DNA of 64,000 bases from an uncultured Roseburia sp. (GCA_946002055.1 CAMFYL010000003.1:62001-126000); one strand, 5' to 3'; positions 45,650 through 54,530 are shown, counted from the first letter of the stretch. The notes: a model not told the origin generated them from the letters alone. Translations and numbers: made by a program.

Positions 45650-45681
45650 AAGAACAGTGGTATGAAGCTACTGTTCTTTTT
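45650..45681 (+). terminator. Promoter-proximal attenuator hairpin of the NlpC/P60 gene
   Basis: AAGAACAGT (45650-45658) pairs perfectly with ACTGTTCTT (45670-45678), followed by further T residues. The stem occupies the very 5' end of the transcript, so it could cause early termination or protect the RNA end. Confidence 0.7.
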
Positions 45682-45707
45682 GATTGTTTAATATAACAGG
45701 AGGCAAT

Positions 45708-46739
45708 ATGAAGAATCGAATCATTCGTGCTTTTTCATTGGTATGTGTTTGCTGCTTAATGTTTTCCGTTTGTAAGCAGGATAATGTAAAGAATAATTGT
45801 TCCACTACAGCAGGTATTGTTACTGCGTCTAAGGTGGATTTGGATCATGTAGCTGAGCCACAGGTATCAGAGTCTAATGTTGTTGCTACAGCAAGTAGCC
45901 AGTTATATGGATATACAAACCTTGGTGTTGCCAATGTGGAGGGTAACATTAATGTTCGTCAGGAACCTAGCGAATCAGGAAGTATTGTCGGCAAGCTTCC
46001 GGAGAATGCCGGCTGTGAGATTCTTGGTACAGAAGGGGATTGGTCCCATATCACATCCGGAGAGGTAGAGGGATATGTGCTTTCCGGTTTCCTTTTAACA
46101 GGAGATGAGGCTAAGGCAAGAGCAGATGAAGTGGCACAGTATTTGGCCACCGTAACAACGGATTGCCTGCGGGTGCGCTTAGAACCCAACACCACATCGG
46201 AGATTTTGAGTACCTTGCGTGAGGGAAGCACTCTTGAAATCATTGAGAATATGGGAGACTGGGTAAAGGTTAATATTGATAACGAGGAAGGCTATGTAAG
46301 TGGAGAGTTTGTAACTTGCGCCGTGCAGCTTCGAGATGCAATGACATTGAATGAAGTTCGTTTCGGTGAAGGTGTCTCTGACGGAAGAATTGCCTTGGTA
46401 TCAGAAGCTGTTAAATACGTTGGAAATCCGTATGTGTGGGGTGGTACTTCTCTTACCAGAGGTGCAGACTGTTCCGGATTTGTATTGTCTTTGTATGCTC
46501 AGTATGGTATCTATTTGCCACATTCATCAAGAGCTCAGGCTAACTGTGGAAGAAGAATTAGCACCAGCGAATTAAAGCCGGGTGATTTGTTGTTCTACGG
46601 AAGTGGCGGCGGAATTAATCATGTTGCTATGTACATTGGCGGAGGTCAGATTGTACATGCCAGCACACCAAACACCGGTATTATTATTTCCAGTGCATTT
46701 AGCCGTAGTCCGATATGCTGCGTAAGCCTTTTGGATTAA
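45708..46739 (+). CDS. Secreted SH3b-NlpC/P60 peptidoglycan hydrolase
   Basis: A 343-residue exported protein. It has a signal peptide (about residues 1-25, positively charged then CVCCLMFSV), two bacterial SH3 domains (about 75-130 and 148-205) that bind wall peptides, and an NlpC/P60 cysteine peptidase (about 220-343). The catalytic Cys255 is in DCSGFVLSLYAQYG, with His305 in INHVAMYIGGG. It cuts stem peptides during growth or separation. The frame extends to a TTG at 45684, but GGAGG before the ATG at 45708 fixes the start. It is alone in its unit behind a strong promoter. Confidence 0.93.
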   Translation: MKNRIIRAFSLVCVCCLMFSVCKQDNVKNNCSTTAGIVTASKVDLDHVAEPQVSESNVVATASSQLYGYTNLGVANVEGNINVRQEPSESGSIVGKLPENAGCEILGTEGDWSHITSGEVEGYVLSGFLLTGDEAKARADEVAQYLATVTTDCLRVRLEPNTTSEILSTLREGSTLEIIENMGDWVKVNIDNEEGYVSGEFVTCAVQLRDAMTLNEVRFGEGVSDGRIALVSEAVKYVGNPYVWGGTSLTRGADCSGFVLSLYAQYGIYLPHSSRAQANCGRRISTSELKPGDLLFYGSGGGINHVAMYIGGGQIVHASTPNTGIIISSAFSRSPICCVSLLD

Positions 46740-46761
46740 TGGTTTGAAAGTAAAATAAAGG

Positions 46762-46790
46762 TTTACAACTTATACTTCCTATGGTATCAT
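46762..46790 (+). promoter_or_regulatory. Promoter of rpsO
   Basis: TTTACA, a 17-base spacer and TATCAT; the expected start is near 46797. Confidence 0.78.
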
Positions 46791-46796
46791 TGGGTA

Positions 46797-46880
46797 GTAT
46801 GAGTTTACCCGTATTCGGTAAATGGAAACTCCGACCTTTTGCTGAGTACAGGCGAATATAATTTTTAGGAGGTATTGACA
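46797..46880 (+). promoter_or_regulatory. rpsO leader with hairpin (possible S15 autoregulatory site)
   Basis: TTTACC (46804-46809) pairs with GGTAAA (46817-46822); alternatively GAGTTT (46801-46806) pairs with AAACTC (46826-46831). The two pairings share bases, so they are mutually exclusive. S15 regulates its own mRNA through leader structures in several bacteria; here this is inferred from position. Confidence 0.55.
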
Positions 46881-47147
46881 ATGATCGCAAAAGAAAAGAA
46901 ACAGGCTATTATGGAAAAGTATGCTAGAACACCTGGTGATACAGGTTCACCTGAGGTACAGGTTGCTGTACTTACAGCTAGAATCCAGGAGTTAACAGAG
47001 CATCTCAAAGAGAATCCTAAGGATCATCACTCAAGACGTGGTATGCTTAAGATGATTGGTAAGAGACGTAATCTCTTGGCTTACCTTAAGGAGATTGATA
47101 TTGAGAGATATCGTTCTTTGATTGAGCGCTTAGGCTTAAGAAAATAA
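46881..47147 (+). CDS. rpsO: 30S ribosomal protein S15
   Basis: An 88-residue S15, a primary binder of the 16S central domain. The typical sequence includes [40 protein letters not shown] and the end LIERLGLRK. The ATG at 46881 is 8 bases after AGGAGG; a TTG at 46875 is spurious. It is next to pnp, the order seen in most bacteria. Confidence 0.97.
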   Translation: MIAKEKKQAIMEKYARTPGDTGSPEVQVAVLTARIQELTEHLKENPKDHHSRRGMLKMIGKRRNLLAYLKEIDIERYRSLIERLGLRK

Positions 47148-47160
47148 TATGCAAAAGAAT

Positions 47161-47191
47161 GGGCGGAGTAGGTTCTATTCCGTCCTTTTTT
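47161..47191 (+). terminator. Terminator after rpsO
   Basis: GGGCGGAGTAG pairs with CTATTCCGTCC (11 bp, two wobbles), GTT loop, then TTTTTT. Confidence 0.9.
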
Positions 47192-47215
47192 CGTATTATT
47201 TTGTTTTTGATTGTG

Positions 47216-47289
47216 AACAGAGATACATCCGAGACCACTGATAAGTTTAGAAGCTTATCTTGATTTATCAGTAGTTTCGGCTCTCTGTT
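47216..47289 (+). promoter_or_regulatory. Long double-stranded leader upstream of pnp
   Basis: AACAGAGA (47216-47223) pairs with TCTCTGTT (47282-47289). The 16-base arm 47229-47244 pairs with 47265-47280 at 15 positions. The inner segment GATAAG (47240-47245) can instead pair with CTTATC (47254-47259). It is comparable in layout to the RNase III-cut stem in the E. coli pnp leader. Confidence 0.7.
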
Positions 47290-47320
47290 TCAAAATAAAA
47301 AATCTAAGGAGAGAGAAACA

Positions 47321-49405
47321 ATGACAAAAACATTTACAATGGATTTGGCAGGAAGAACACTTCGTGTTGACGTTGGACGCGTTGCTGCACAGGCTAATGG
47401 CGCTGCATTTATCCAGTACGGTGATACAACAGTTCTTTCTACTGCAACCGCATCAGAGAAGCCGAGAGAAGGTATTGATTTCTTCCCACTCAGTGTTGAG
47501 TTTGAGGAGAAGCTCTATGCTGTAGGAAAGATCCCTGGCGGATTTAACAAAAGAGAGGGTAAGGCATCTGAAAACGCGGTTTTGACAGCTCGAGTTATCG
47601 ACAGACCAATGCGTCCTTTGTTCCCAAAGGATTATCGCAATGATGTGACTCTTAATAATATGGTTATGAGTGTGGACCCTGAGTGTAGACCAGAGCTTGT
47701 TGCTATGCTTGGTGCTGCAATCTCTACCTGTATTTCTGATATTCCATTTGATGGTCCTTGTGCAATGACACAGGTCGGAATGATGGATGGTCAGTTTATC
47801 GTAAACCCATCTCAGGAACAGTGGGCAAAGGGTGATTTGAAGTTAACGGTAGCTTCTACCTCACAGAAGGTCATTATGATTGAGGCTGGCGCTAACGAAA
47901 TTCCTGAGGATAAGATGCTTGAGGCTATTTATGTGGCTCATGATGTCAACCAGACGATTATTGAGTTCATCAATCAGATGGTTGCTGAGGTTGGTAAGCC
48001 AAAGCATGCATATACAAGCTGCGCAATTCCGGAAGAGATGTTTGCTGCAATGAAGGAGATTGTTACTCCGGAGGATATGGAAGAAGCTGTATTTACAGAT
48101 GTAAAGCAGGTTCGTGAAGAAAATATCCGTCAGATTACAGAGAAGTTAGAAGAGGCATTTGCTGATAAGGAAGAATGGTTAGAAGTTCTGGGTGAGGCAG
48201 TATATCAGTATCAGAAGAAGACTGTTCGTAAGATGATTTTGAAGGATCACAAGCGTCCGGACGGTAGAAGAATCGATCAGATTCGTCCGCTGGCTGCTGA
48301 GGTTGATTTGATTCCTAGAGTACACGGCTCTGCAATGTTTACCCGTGGACAGACACAGATTTGTGATGTTGTTACATTGGCTCCACTTTCTGAGGCACAG
48401 AGAGTTGACGGCTTGGACGGAAACGTAACTGAGAAGCGCTATATGCATCATTACAATTTCCCATCATACTCTGTAGGTGAAACAAAGCCTTCCAGAGGTC
48501 CGGGACGTCGTGAAATTGGTCATGGAGCTTTGGCTGAGAGAGCATTGCTCCCGGTATTGCCTTCAACAGAAGAGTTCCCTTATGCGATTCGTGCTGTCTC
48601 TGAGACATTTGAATCAAACGGATCAACTTCTATGGCATCCACATGTGCATCTTGTATGGCACTTATGGCTGCAGGTGTACCGATTAAGAAGATGGTTGCA
48701 GGTATTTCCTGTGGTTTGGTAACAGGAGATACAGATGACGATTATATCGTACTTACAGATATCCAGGGCTTAGAGGACTTCTTTGGAGATATGGACTTTA
48801 AGGTAACTGGTACAAAAGATGGTATCACAGCAATCCAGATGGACATCAAGATTCACGGTTTAACAAGACCTATCGTTGAGGAAGCAATCAGAAGAACAAG
48901 AGAAGCTCGCTTCTTTATTATGGATGAGTGTATGTCTAAGGCTATTGCAGCTCCACGCGAGACTGTTGGTCAGTATGCTCCAAAGATTATTCAGATTCAG
49001 ATTGATCCTGCTAAAATCGGCGATGTTGTTGGACAGCGTGGTAAGACCATCAATGAGATCATTGACCGTACAGGTGTGACAATAGACATTACAGATGAAG
49101 GAAATGTTTCTGTGTGTGGTACGGATGCCGCTAAGATGGATGAAGCTGTTGAGATGATTAAGATTATCACCACAGACTTCGAACAGGGACAAATCTTTAC
49201 CGGTAAGGTTATCAGCATCAAAGAGTTTGGTGCATTTGTTGAGTTTGCCCCTGGCAAGGAAGGCATGGTTCATATTTCCAAGATTTCCAAGGAAAGAATT
49301 GATCATGTGGAAGATGTTCTTACACTTGGTGATGTTGTTAAGGTTGTATGCCTTGGCAAGGACAAGATGGGAAGAATCAGCTTTAGTATCAAAGATGTGC
49401 AGTAA
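47321..49405 (+). CDS. pnp: Polyribonucleotide nucleotidyltransferase (PNPase)
   Basis: A 694-residue phosphorolytic 3'-5' exoribonuclease. It has two RNase PH domains (about 5-210 and 310-540, linked by a helical domain). They are followed by KH (about 550-610, IGDVVGQRGKTINEIIDRTG) and S1 (about 620-690, GKVISIKEFGAFVEFAPGKE). Active-site residues of the second RNase PH domain lie in TKDGITAIQMDIK. It degrades mRNA with the degradosome. The start follows AAGGAGAGAG. Confidence 0.97.
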   Translation: MTKTFTMDLAGRTLRVDVGRVAAQANGAAFIQYGDTTVLSTATASEKPREGIDFFPLSVEFEEKLYAVGKIPGGFNKREGKASENAVLTARVIDRPMRPLFPKDYRNDVTLNNMVMSVDPECRPELVAMLGAAISTCISDIPFDGPCAMTQVGMMDGQFIVNPSQEQWAKGDLKLTVASTSQKVIMIEAGANEIPEDKMLEAIYVAHDVNQTIIEFINQMVAEVGKPKHAYTSCAIPEEMFAAMKEIVTPEDMEEAVFTDVKQVREENIRQITEKLEEAFADKEEWLEVLGEAVYQYQKKTVRKMILKDHKRPDGRRIDQIRPLAAEVDLIPRVHGSAMFTRGQTQICDVVTLAPLSEAQRVDGLDGNVTEKRYMHHYNFPSYSVGETKPSRGPGRREIGHGALAERALLPVLPSTEEFPYAIRAVSETFESNGSTSMASTCASCMALMAAGVPIKKMVAGISCGLVTGDTDDDYIVLTDIQGLEDFFGDMDFKVTGTKDGITAIQMDIKIHGLTRPIVEEAIRRTREARFFIMDECMSKAIAAPRETVGQYAPKIIQIQIDPAKIGDVVGQRGKTINEIIDRTGVTIDITDEGNVSVCGTDAAKMDEAVEMIKIITTDFEQGQIFTGKVISIKEFGAFVEFAPGKEGMVHISKISKERIDHVEDVLTLGDVVKVVCLGKDKMGRISFSIKDVQ

Positions 49406-49423
49406 TTGATATATGAGTGAGTG

Positions 49424-49456
49424 AGAGGTTAGACCTTTGGGTCTAGCCTCTTTTTT
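49424..49456 (+). terminator. Terminator after pnp
   Basis: AGAGGTTAGACC pairs with GGTCTAGCCTCT (12 bp, one wobble), TTTG loop, then TTTTTT. Confidence 0.94.
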
Positions 49457-49494
49457 ATGCTGCATACATATGATAATAAAAAAGATAAAAACAA

Positions 49495-50376
49495 ATGGAT
49501 AGAGTACGTGAATATGTAGGATATGATTTGTGCGAGAAAATAAAAGGGGGAAAGCCCTGTAGTATATGTATTCTGGATAGCGGCATTATAGCTCACAAGG
49601 ATTTTGATCATAGAATTATTGAATTTAAAGATTTTGTAGATGGAAGAATTTCCATAAGTGATCCATATGGCCATGGAACCCATATCGCAGGTATATGCGC
49701 AGGAAGTGGAATTCTTTCAAATGGGAAATATCAGGGAATGTCGCCTACAAGTACCCTTGTAATTGGTAAGGTGCTGGGTGATGCCGGCGAGGGGAAAATC
49801 GAGACTCTCCTTGATGGGATACAGTGGTGTATTCGCAATCAAAGAAAATATAATATACGACTGTTGAACATATCCGTAGGCTTAATTCAAAAAGTGGATT
49901 TGGAGAAACAGCAGGCTCTTCTGAATGCGGTTGAGCACGCCTGGGACTTGGGGATTGTTACGGTGTGTGCTGCCGGAAACAATGGACCGAAACCGGGAAG
50001 TGTCACCATTCCGGGAACCAGTGCAAAGGTCATTACTGTTGGCAGCGTGGAACTTCATCATCATTATGAGAGTTTAAGTAACTATAGCGGGCGAGGACCA
50101 ACGACACAATGTGTGGCAAAGCCGGAAATATACGCTCCGGGAAACAACATTATGAGCTGTGCAAATAATGGATGGTACACAAAGAAGACGGGGACATCTA
50201 TGTCTGTTCCAATTGTAGCAGGAGGCATTGCTCTTTTACTACAGAAGAAACCATATCTTTCCCCGGTGGAAGTGAAGCTCCGGCTGTTTGAGAATTCTAA
50301 ACAGCTTCAAGGGTTAGAGCATCACTCCTGGGGGACATTTTATTTGCCTTATTTCTTGTCTGATAGAGATAGCTGA
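49495..50376 (+). CDS. Subtilisin-like S8 serine peptidase without signal peptide
   Basis: A 293-residue subtilase with an intact triad: Asp28 (ICILDSGI), His60 (YGHGTHIAG) and Ser235 (GTSMSVP). The oxyanion Asn is in CAAGNNGP. There is no signal peptide, propeptide or membrane segment, so it resembles intracellular subtilisin-type enzymes; some are processed or regulated in the cytoplasm. The ribosome site is poor (AT-rich upstream), suggesting low expression. Its 3' end overlaps the convergent dacA gene by 28 bases. The substrate is unknown. Confidence 0.9.
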   Translation: MDRVREYVGYDLCEKIKGGKPCSICILDSGIIAHKDFDHRIIEFKDFVDGRISISDPYGHGTHIAGICAGSGILSNGKYQGMSPTSTLVIGKVLGDAGEGKIETLLDGIQWCIRNQRKYNIRLLNISVGLIQKVDLEKQQALLNAVEHAWDLGIVTVCAAGNNGPKPGSVTIPGTSAKVITVGSVELHHHYESLSNYSGRGPTTQCVAKPEIYAPGNNIMSCANNGWYTKKTGTSMSVPIVAGGIALLLQKKPYLSPVEVKLRLFENSKQLQGLEHHSWGTFYLPYFLSDRDS

Positions 50377-51560
50377 GAAAAGAGTGACTGTACGTAATAG
50401 GAAAAGGTTGCTTTCTTGACAGATTGAGTAGCGATGATTGGAACGGAACCAATCTTGTTATCTCCTATAAAATAGTCTACGTGTCCTGCGACGGTACCTT
50501 TTTTTATGGGTGCTTTTATCTGTTTTGGAAGCACTTCCTTTTTCTTGATATCAGCAATGTTTTCTCCTTTTATGGCAAGAAAGTTAAAATTACTCTGAGG
50601 TTTTACGGTAATGTGCTTACTGGTCCCCTTGATTACAGGTATGGTGCGAGTATCATCGGCTATGTTGTCACGATATAGAGAAGTGTTGGCAAACCCATAT
50701 TCCAAGAGTTTCGTGGCGTCTTTAAAGCGATTTTTTGGTGTATCGGCAGCCATAACCACTGCGATAAAGGATAAACCGTCTTTTTCGGCAGTTGCAGAAA
50801 GACAGAATTTGGCAATGCTGGTGGAACCGGTTTTCAGTCCTGTGGCGTAGGGATATTGTTTGATTAGTTTGTTTGTGTTTGTCAAAGTGAAAGGTGTGGA
50901 ACCTTTTTTGGTTGTATGTGTAATGTCCTCCTGCCATATTTTACAGTAGTTGTGAATTTCCGGATGGTTTGTGATTAGTTCCCGGCTGACCAGAGCTAAA
51001 TCCTTTGCGCATGAAAAATGATTGGGATCATCCAAACCACAGCAGTTCACAAAGTTGGTATGTTTCATATGTAAATCTTTTGCCCGTTGATTCATAAGGG
51101 AAACGAATTGTTCTTCGGTACCGGCCACAGCTTCGGCCATGGCAACAGCAGCATCATTGGCACTGGCCACACTGATGCATTTGATGAGTGTGTCCACAGT
51201 CTGTATTTCACCGGGTTCCAAAAAGACCTGAGAACCGCCCATAGAAGCTGCGTGGTCAGAGATGGTAATCTGTTGGTCTAATGATAGCTTCTTGTTGTCC
51301 ACAGCATCGAAGATAAGTAGCATCGTCATTACCTTTGTGACACTTGCCATAGGAAGTTTTTTTTCGGCATCCTTTGCATAACAAATGGTCCCTGTTGTTG
51401 CTTCCATTAGAATGGCACTGGGAGCTGAAATTTCTATGGCAGCGTCTGTGGCAGTATTTGACGTGGTTTTGTTTTTCGCAAATGTACTACATATGGTATT
51501 GCACCAAACAATGGTAAGTAACAGTGTGAAACAAATAGATTTTTTTTTGAAAGATTTCAT
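50349..51560 (-). CDS. dacA: D-alanyl-D-alanine carboxypeptidase (PBP5/DacA-type)
   Basis: A 403-residue exported low-molecular-weight penicillin-binding protein. The signal peptide covers about residues 1-28. Motif 1 is SVTK (Ser73 nucleophile, Lys76), motif 2 is SAN in ISVASANDAA, and motif 3 is KTG in GLKTGST. A C-terminal PBP5_C-type beta domain follows (about 300-390). It trims the terminal D-Ala of pentapeptides. A minus-strand TATAAT at 51631-51626 could be its -10, but the -35 and the ribosome site are weak. A second D,D-carboxypeptidase lies beyond scpAB. Confidence 0.93.
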   Translation of the reverse strand: MKSFKKKSICFTLLLTIVWCNTICSTFAKNKTTSNTATDAAIEISAPSAILMEATTGTICYAKDAEKKLPMASVTKVMTMLLIFDAVDNKKLSLDQQITISDHAASMGGSQVFLEPGEIQTVDTLIKCISVASANDAAVAMAEAVAGTEEQFVSLMNQRAKDLHMKHTNFVNCCGLDDPNHFSCAKDLALVSRELITNHPEIHNYCKIWQEDITHTTKKGSTPFTLTNTNKLIKQYPYATGLKTGSTSIAKFCLSATAEKDGLSFIAVVMAADTPKNRFKDATKLLEYGFANTSLYRDNIADDTRTIPVIKGTSKHITVKPQSNFNFLAIKGENIADIKKKEVLPKQIKAPIKKGTVAGHVDYFIGDNKIGSVPIIATQSVKKATFSYYVQSLFSQLSLSDKK

Positions 51561-51674
51561 ACAAGGCCAAAAGAAAGGAATTATTATCTAATATATGATG
51601 CAGGACTATGCAATTATGATTACTAATTATAGTGTTGGCGTTGCTTAAAAGATACTAAATCTTGTAGAAACACC

Positions 51675-51703
51675 TTGAAATTCCATTTGAAAACCATTAT
51701 AAT
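51675..51703 (+). promoter_or_regulatory. Promoter of scpAB
   Basis: TTGAAA (51675-51680), a 17-base spacer and TATAAT (51698-51703). It lies inside the longest possible scpA frame, which excludes the upstream TTG start. Confidence 0.88.
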
Positions 51704-51728
51704 AGCAAAAGATGAAACGAGGTACAAA

Positions 51729-52478
51729 ATGAACTTAGAATTTAAATTACAGGTATTTGAAGGTCCTCTTGATTTGTTGTTACATCTTTTGGACAAGAAT
51801 AAAGTAAGTATATATGACATTCCCATTGTAGAAATTACCAACCAGTATATGGATTATATTCGTCAGATGAAAGAGAATGACTTAAACATTATGAGCGAAT
51901 TTATGGTAATGGCTGCAACTCTTTTGGATATTAAATCCCGTATGCTGCTTCCGGCTGATGAGACAGAAGAGGACGAGGCAGAGGATCCAAGAGCAGAATT
52001 GGTTCAGCAGTTGTTAGAATATAAACTCTATAAGTGTATGGCCTTTGAATTAAAAGACCGTCAGGTAGATGCATCTAAGGTGTTTTACAAAGAGCCTTCG
52101 ATACCGGAAGAGGTTGCGGCATATCAACCCCCAATTGATACACAGGAGTTGGTGGCTGACTTGTCATTAAATCAATTAAATGATATCTTTAAGTCTGTTT
52201 TAAAACGTCAAAAGGATAAAATTGACCCCATTCGTTCCAAGTTTGGTGAAATCAAGAAGGAAGAGATTTCTATGGAAGATAAGATGTCATATTTGACGGA
52301 TTATGCCATGGCACATCGTTCCTTCAGTTTCCGTCAGCTGTTGGAAAAACAGAGCTCTAAGCTAGAAATCATTGTGACTTTTTTGGCTATTTTAGAGCTG
52401 ATGAAGGCGGGGACTATTTTGATTTCACAGGAACATACTTTTGACGATATTAAGATTACATCAAAGCTTGCAGCTTAG
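51729..52478 (+). CDS. scpA: Segregation and condensation protein A
   Basis: A 249-residue kleisin of the SMC-ScpAB condensin. The N-terminal SMC-neck-binding part is FKLQVFEGPLDLLLHLLDKN with VSIYDIPIVEITNQYMDY. A flexible acidic middle follows (about 80-105). The C-terminal winged helix (about 185-245) caps the SMC head. The ATG at 51729 follows GAGG. It is followed after 15 bases by scpB. Confidence 0.95.
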   Translation: MNLEFKLQVFEGPLDLLLHLLDKNKVSIYDIPIVEITNQYMDYIRQMKENDLNIMSEFMVMAATLLDIKSRMLLPADETEEDEAEDPRAELVQQLLEYKLYKCMAFELKDRQVDASKVFYKEPSIPEEVAAYQPPIDTQELVADLSLNQLNDIFKSVLKRQKDKIDPIRSKFGEIKKEEISMEDKMSYLTDYAMAHRSFSFRQLLEKQSSKLEIIVTFLAILELMKAGTILISQEHTFDDIKITSKLAA

Positions 52479-52493
52479 AGATAAGGAGCATTT

Positions 52494-53066
52494 ATGGACA
52501 GAAATAAAATGGAGTCTGTTATTGAAGGGATTTTGTTCACTTTTGGTGAGGCAGTAGAACCATCCCGTATAGCAAAAGCATTAGAAGTTGAGACAAAAGA
52601 AGTCGTTGACTTGATCAAGGATATGCAGAAGCGTTATGAAGAGGAAGAGCGAGGTATTCGTATCTTAGAGTTGGACGGTGCATATCAGATGTGTACCGCA
52701 TCGGATTTATATGAGTATTTGATTCGTATTGCAAAACAACCTAGAAAACAGGTTCTTACAGATGTTTTGCTTGAGACACTTTCTATCATTGCATACAAAC
52801 AGCCGATTACAAAGTCTGAAATCGAAAAAATCCGCGGCGTTTCCTGCGACCATGCAGTGAGCAAACTTGTTGAGTACTCTCTTGTGACAGAGCTGGGAAG
52901 ACTGGATGCACCGGGTAGACCGATGTTGTTTGGCACCACAGAAGAATTCCTTCGTTCCTTTGGTGTTTCTTCTATCGACGAGTTGCCAACACCTTCATCA
53001 GATATGGTAGAAGAGTTTAAGCAACAGGCGGAACAGGAAATCAAGCTTGACGTAGGAGGCGAATAA
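52494..53066 (+). CDS. scpB: Segregation and condensation protein B
   Basis: A 190-residue protein of two winged-helix domains (about 5-80 and 85-165) that dimerises on ScpA. The typical segment is LETLSIIAYKQPITKSEIEK followed by IRGVSCDHAVSKLVE, with the GRPMLFGTTEEFLRSFG end. It takes part in chromosome loading and segregation. It ends 62 bases before the next gene. Confidence 0.95.
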   Translation: MDRNKMESVIEGILFTFGEAVEPSRIAKALEVETKEVVDLIKDMQKRYEEEERGIRILELDGAYQMCTASDLYEYLIRIAKQPRKQVLTDVLLETLSIIAYKQPITKSEIEKIRGVSCDHAVSKLVEYSLVTELGRLDAPGRPMLFGTTEEFLRSFGVSSIDELPTPSSDMVEEFKQQAEQEIKLDVGGE

Positions 53067-53128
53067 AATAGGAATGATTTGTGTCTTTTCACATATGATA
53101 AGTCTATAAAGGTGAAAGGACATAGAAT

Positions 53129-54409
53129 ATGATTGTAAAAGATAAGATATCTCTGAAGGTTCCGTGGGGACGAATGGGAGGTATCTTTTTTTGTGTCTGT
53201 ATTTTGTTTTCAACTTTATTTACCAAGGAGGCTTTTGCGAAAGAAGCTCCGCCAACGCCCGGTACGTTGCATGCGCTATCTGCGGTGCTTTATGATGGTG
53301 AATCGGGACGCATTCTTTATGGAAAGGATGAGGAGATCAAACGAGCCAATGCCAGTACCACAAAGATTATGACCTGTATTCTTGCACTGGAAAATGCAAA
53401 ATTAAACGATATGGTCTCGGTGACGTCCTATGCAGCCACTATGCCGGATGTTCAGCTTGGCATTGTGGAGGGTGAGTATTATCGCATGGAAGATCTTTTG
53501 TATTCTCTTATGTTAGAATCCCATAACGATGTGGCGGTTGTCATTGCAGAACATGTTGGTGGGGATGTTTTGGGGTTTTCTCAGATGATGAATGAGAAAG
53601 CAAAAAGCCTGGGATGCAATCAGACCACTTTTTTTACACCTAACGGTTTGGATCAAAAAGAAGGAGATTCCTTTCACGGAACTACGGCAAAGGATTTGGC
53701 AAGGATTATGTCATACTGCGTTTGGGAATCTCCGCAAAAGGATCTCTTTTTGCAGATAACACAGACAAAAGAACGCGCATTTACAAACTATCGAAAAGAT
53801 AATAGTGGAAATTATCAACCGGGAGACAGAAGCTTTCAAGTGAGGAATCACAATCGTTATTTAGAACAGAATGCAAAATGTATCTCCGGTAAGACGGGAT
53901 TTACCGGAGAGGCAGGCTATTGCTACGTGGGGGCTGTTGAGTCTGAAGGGAGACATTTTGTCGTTGCTCTTCTGGGATGTGGATGGCCCAACAATAAGAA
54001 CTATAAATGGGAAGACTGTAATCGACTTTTTTCCTATGGTGAGAAACATTTTCACTATCGCAAGATACCGAATGTTTCAAGAGAGTTGGATAAAGTTACC
54101 CTCTTAGATGGGGCAAATGCAAGCTTTGACTTTGGTCAAAAGGTAACCATGAGACCTTACGTTAAGGAATGTGACAAACAGGTGCTGTTATCGGATTGGG
54201 ATGGGATAGATATTACGGTGGATTATCCCAAAAGTGTGATTGCAACGAAAAAAGGGGTAAAGCAAATCGGAAGTCTTAAGGTGTGTGTGGGTAATACTAC
54301 CATATTAAAACGAAATATCCTGGTGAAATGTCCGGTTGGGAGAAGAAACTTGGCATGGTATTTTCAGGGAGTATTACGTGTTTTTGCAGGCTGTGCAGGT
54401 GGAAACTAA
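53129..54409 (+). CDS. D-alanyl-D-alanine carboxypeptidase (DacF/DacB-like)
   Basis: A 426-residue exported PBP. The signal segment is about residues 15-38 (IFFCVCILFSTLFTKEAFA). The motifs are STTK (Ser76-Lys79), SHN in LESHNDVAVVI, and KTG in SGKTGFTGEAG. A C-terminal beta domain (about 320-410) ends in a possible amphipathic anchor. Like dacA it should trim pentapeptides. DacF-type genes often follow scpAB in Firmicutes. The insertion around KDNSGNYQPGDRSFQ suggests different substrate preference or sporulation/division use, which is inference. Confidence 0.9.
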   Translation: MIVKDKISLKVPWGRMGGIFFCVCILFSTLFTKEAFAKEAPPTPGTLHALSAVLYDGESGRILYGKDEEIKRANASTTKIMTCILALENAKLNDMVSVTSYAATMPDVQLGIVEGEYYRMEDLLYSLMLESHNDVAVVIAEHVGGDVLGFSQMMNEKAKSLGCNQTTFFTPNGLDQKEGDSFHGTTAKDLARIMSYCVWESPQKDLFLQITQTKERAFTNYRKDNSGNYQPGDRSFQVRNHNRYLEQNAKCISGKTGFTGEAGYCYVGAVESEGRHFVVALLGCGWPNNKNYKWEDCNRLFSYGEKHFHYRKIPNVSRELDKVTLLDGANASFDFGQKVTMRPYVKECDKQVLLSDWDGIDITVDYPKSVIATKKGVKQIGSLKVCVGNTTILKRNILVKCPVGRRNLAWYFQGVLRVFAGCAGGN

Positions 54410-54458
54410 ATGGCATAGAATAGTGTTGGAAAAATAGTGAAATTCTTAACAAAAAACA

Positions 54459-54487
54459 TTGAAAAAGATAATGTAAAAGGCTATTAT
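54459..54487 (+). promoter_or_regulatory. Promoter of the carboxyltransferase / sodium pump cluster
   Basis: TTGAAA, a 17-base spacer and TATTAT, with the first gene start 44 bases downstream. Confidence 0.75.
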
Positions 54488-54530
54488 TATTGTAGACAAA
54501 TTTGATTTTTAATAAATGGAGGAAAGAAGC

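Noticed and set aside
48860..49465. 201-codon open frame antisense to pnp
   Set aside because: No ribosome site or family resemblance; it mirrors the codon pattern of pnp.
51675..51728. Longer start for scpA
   Set aside because: The TTG is the -35 of a consensus promoter, so it is not in the mRNA.
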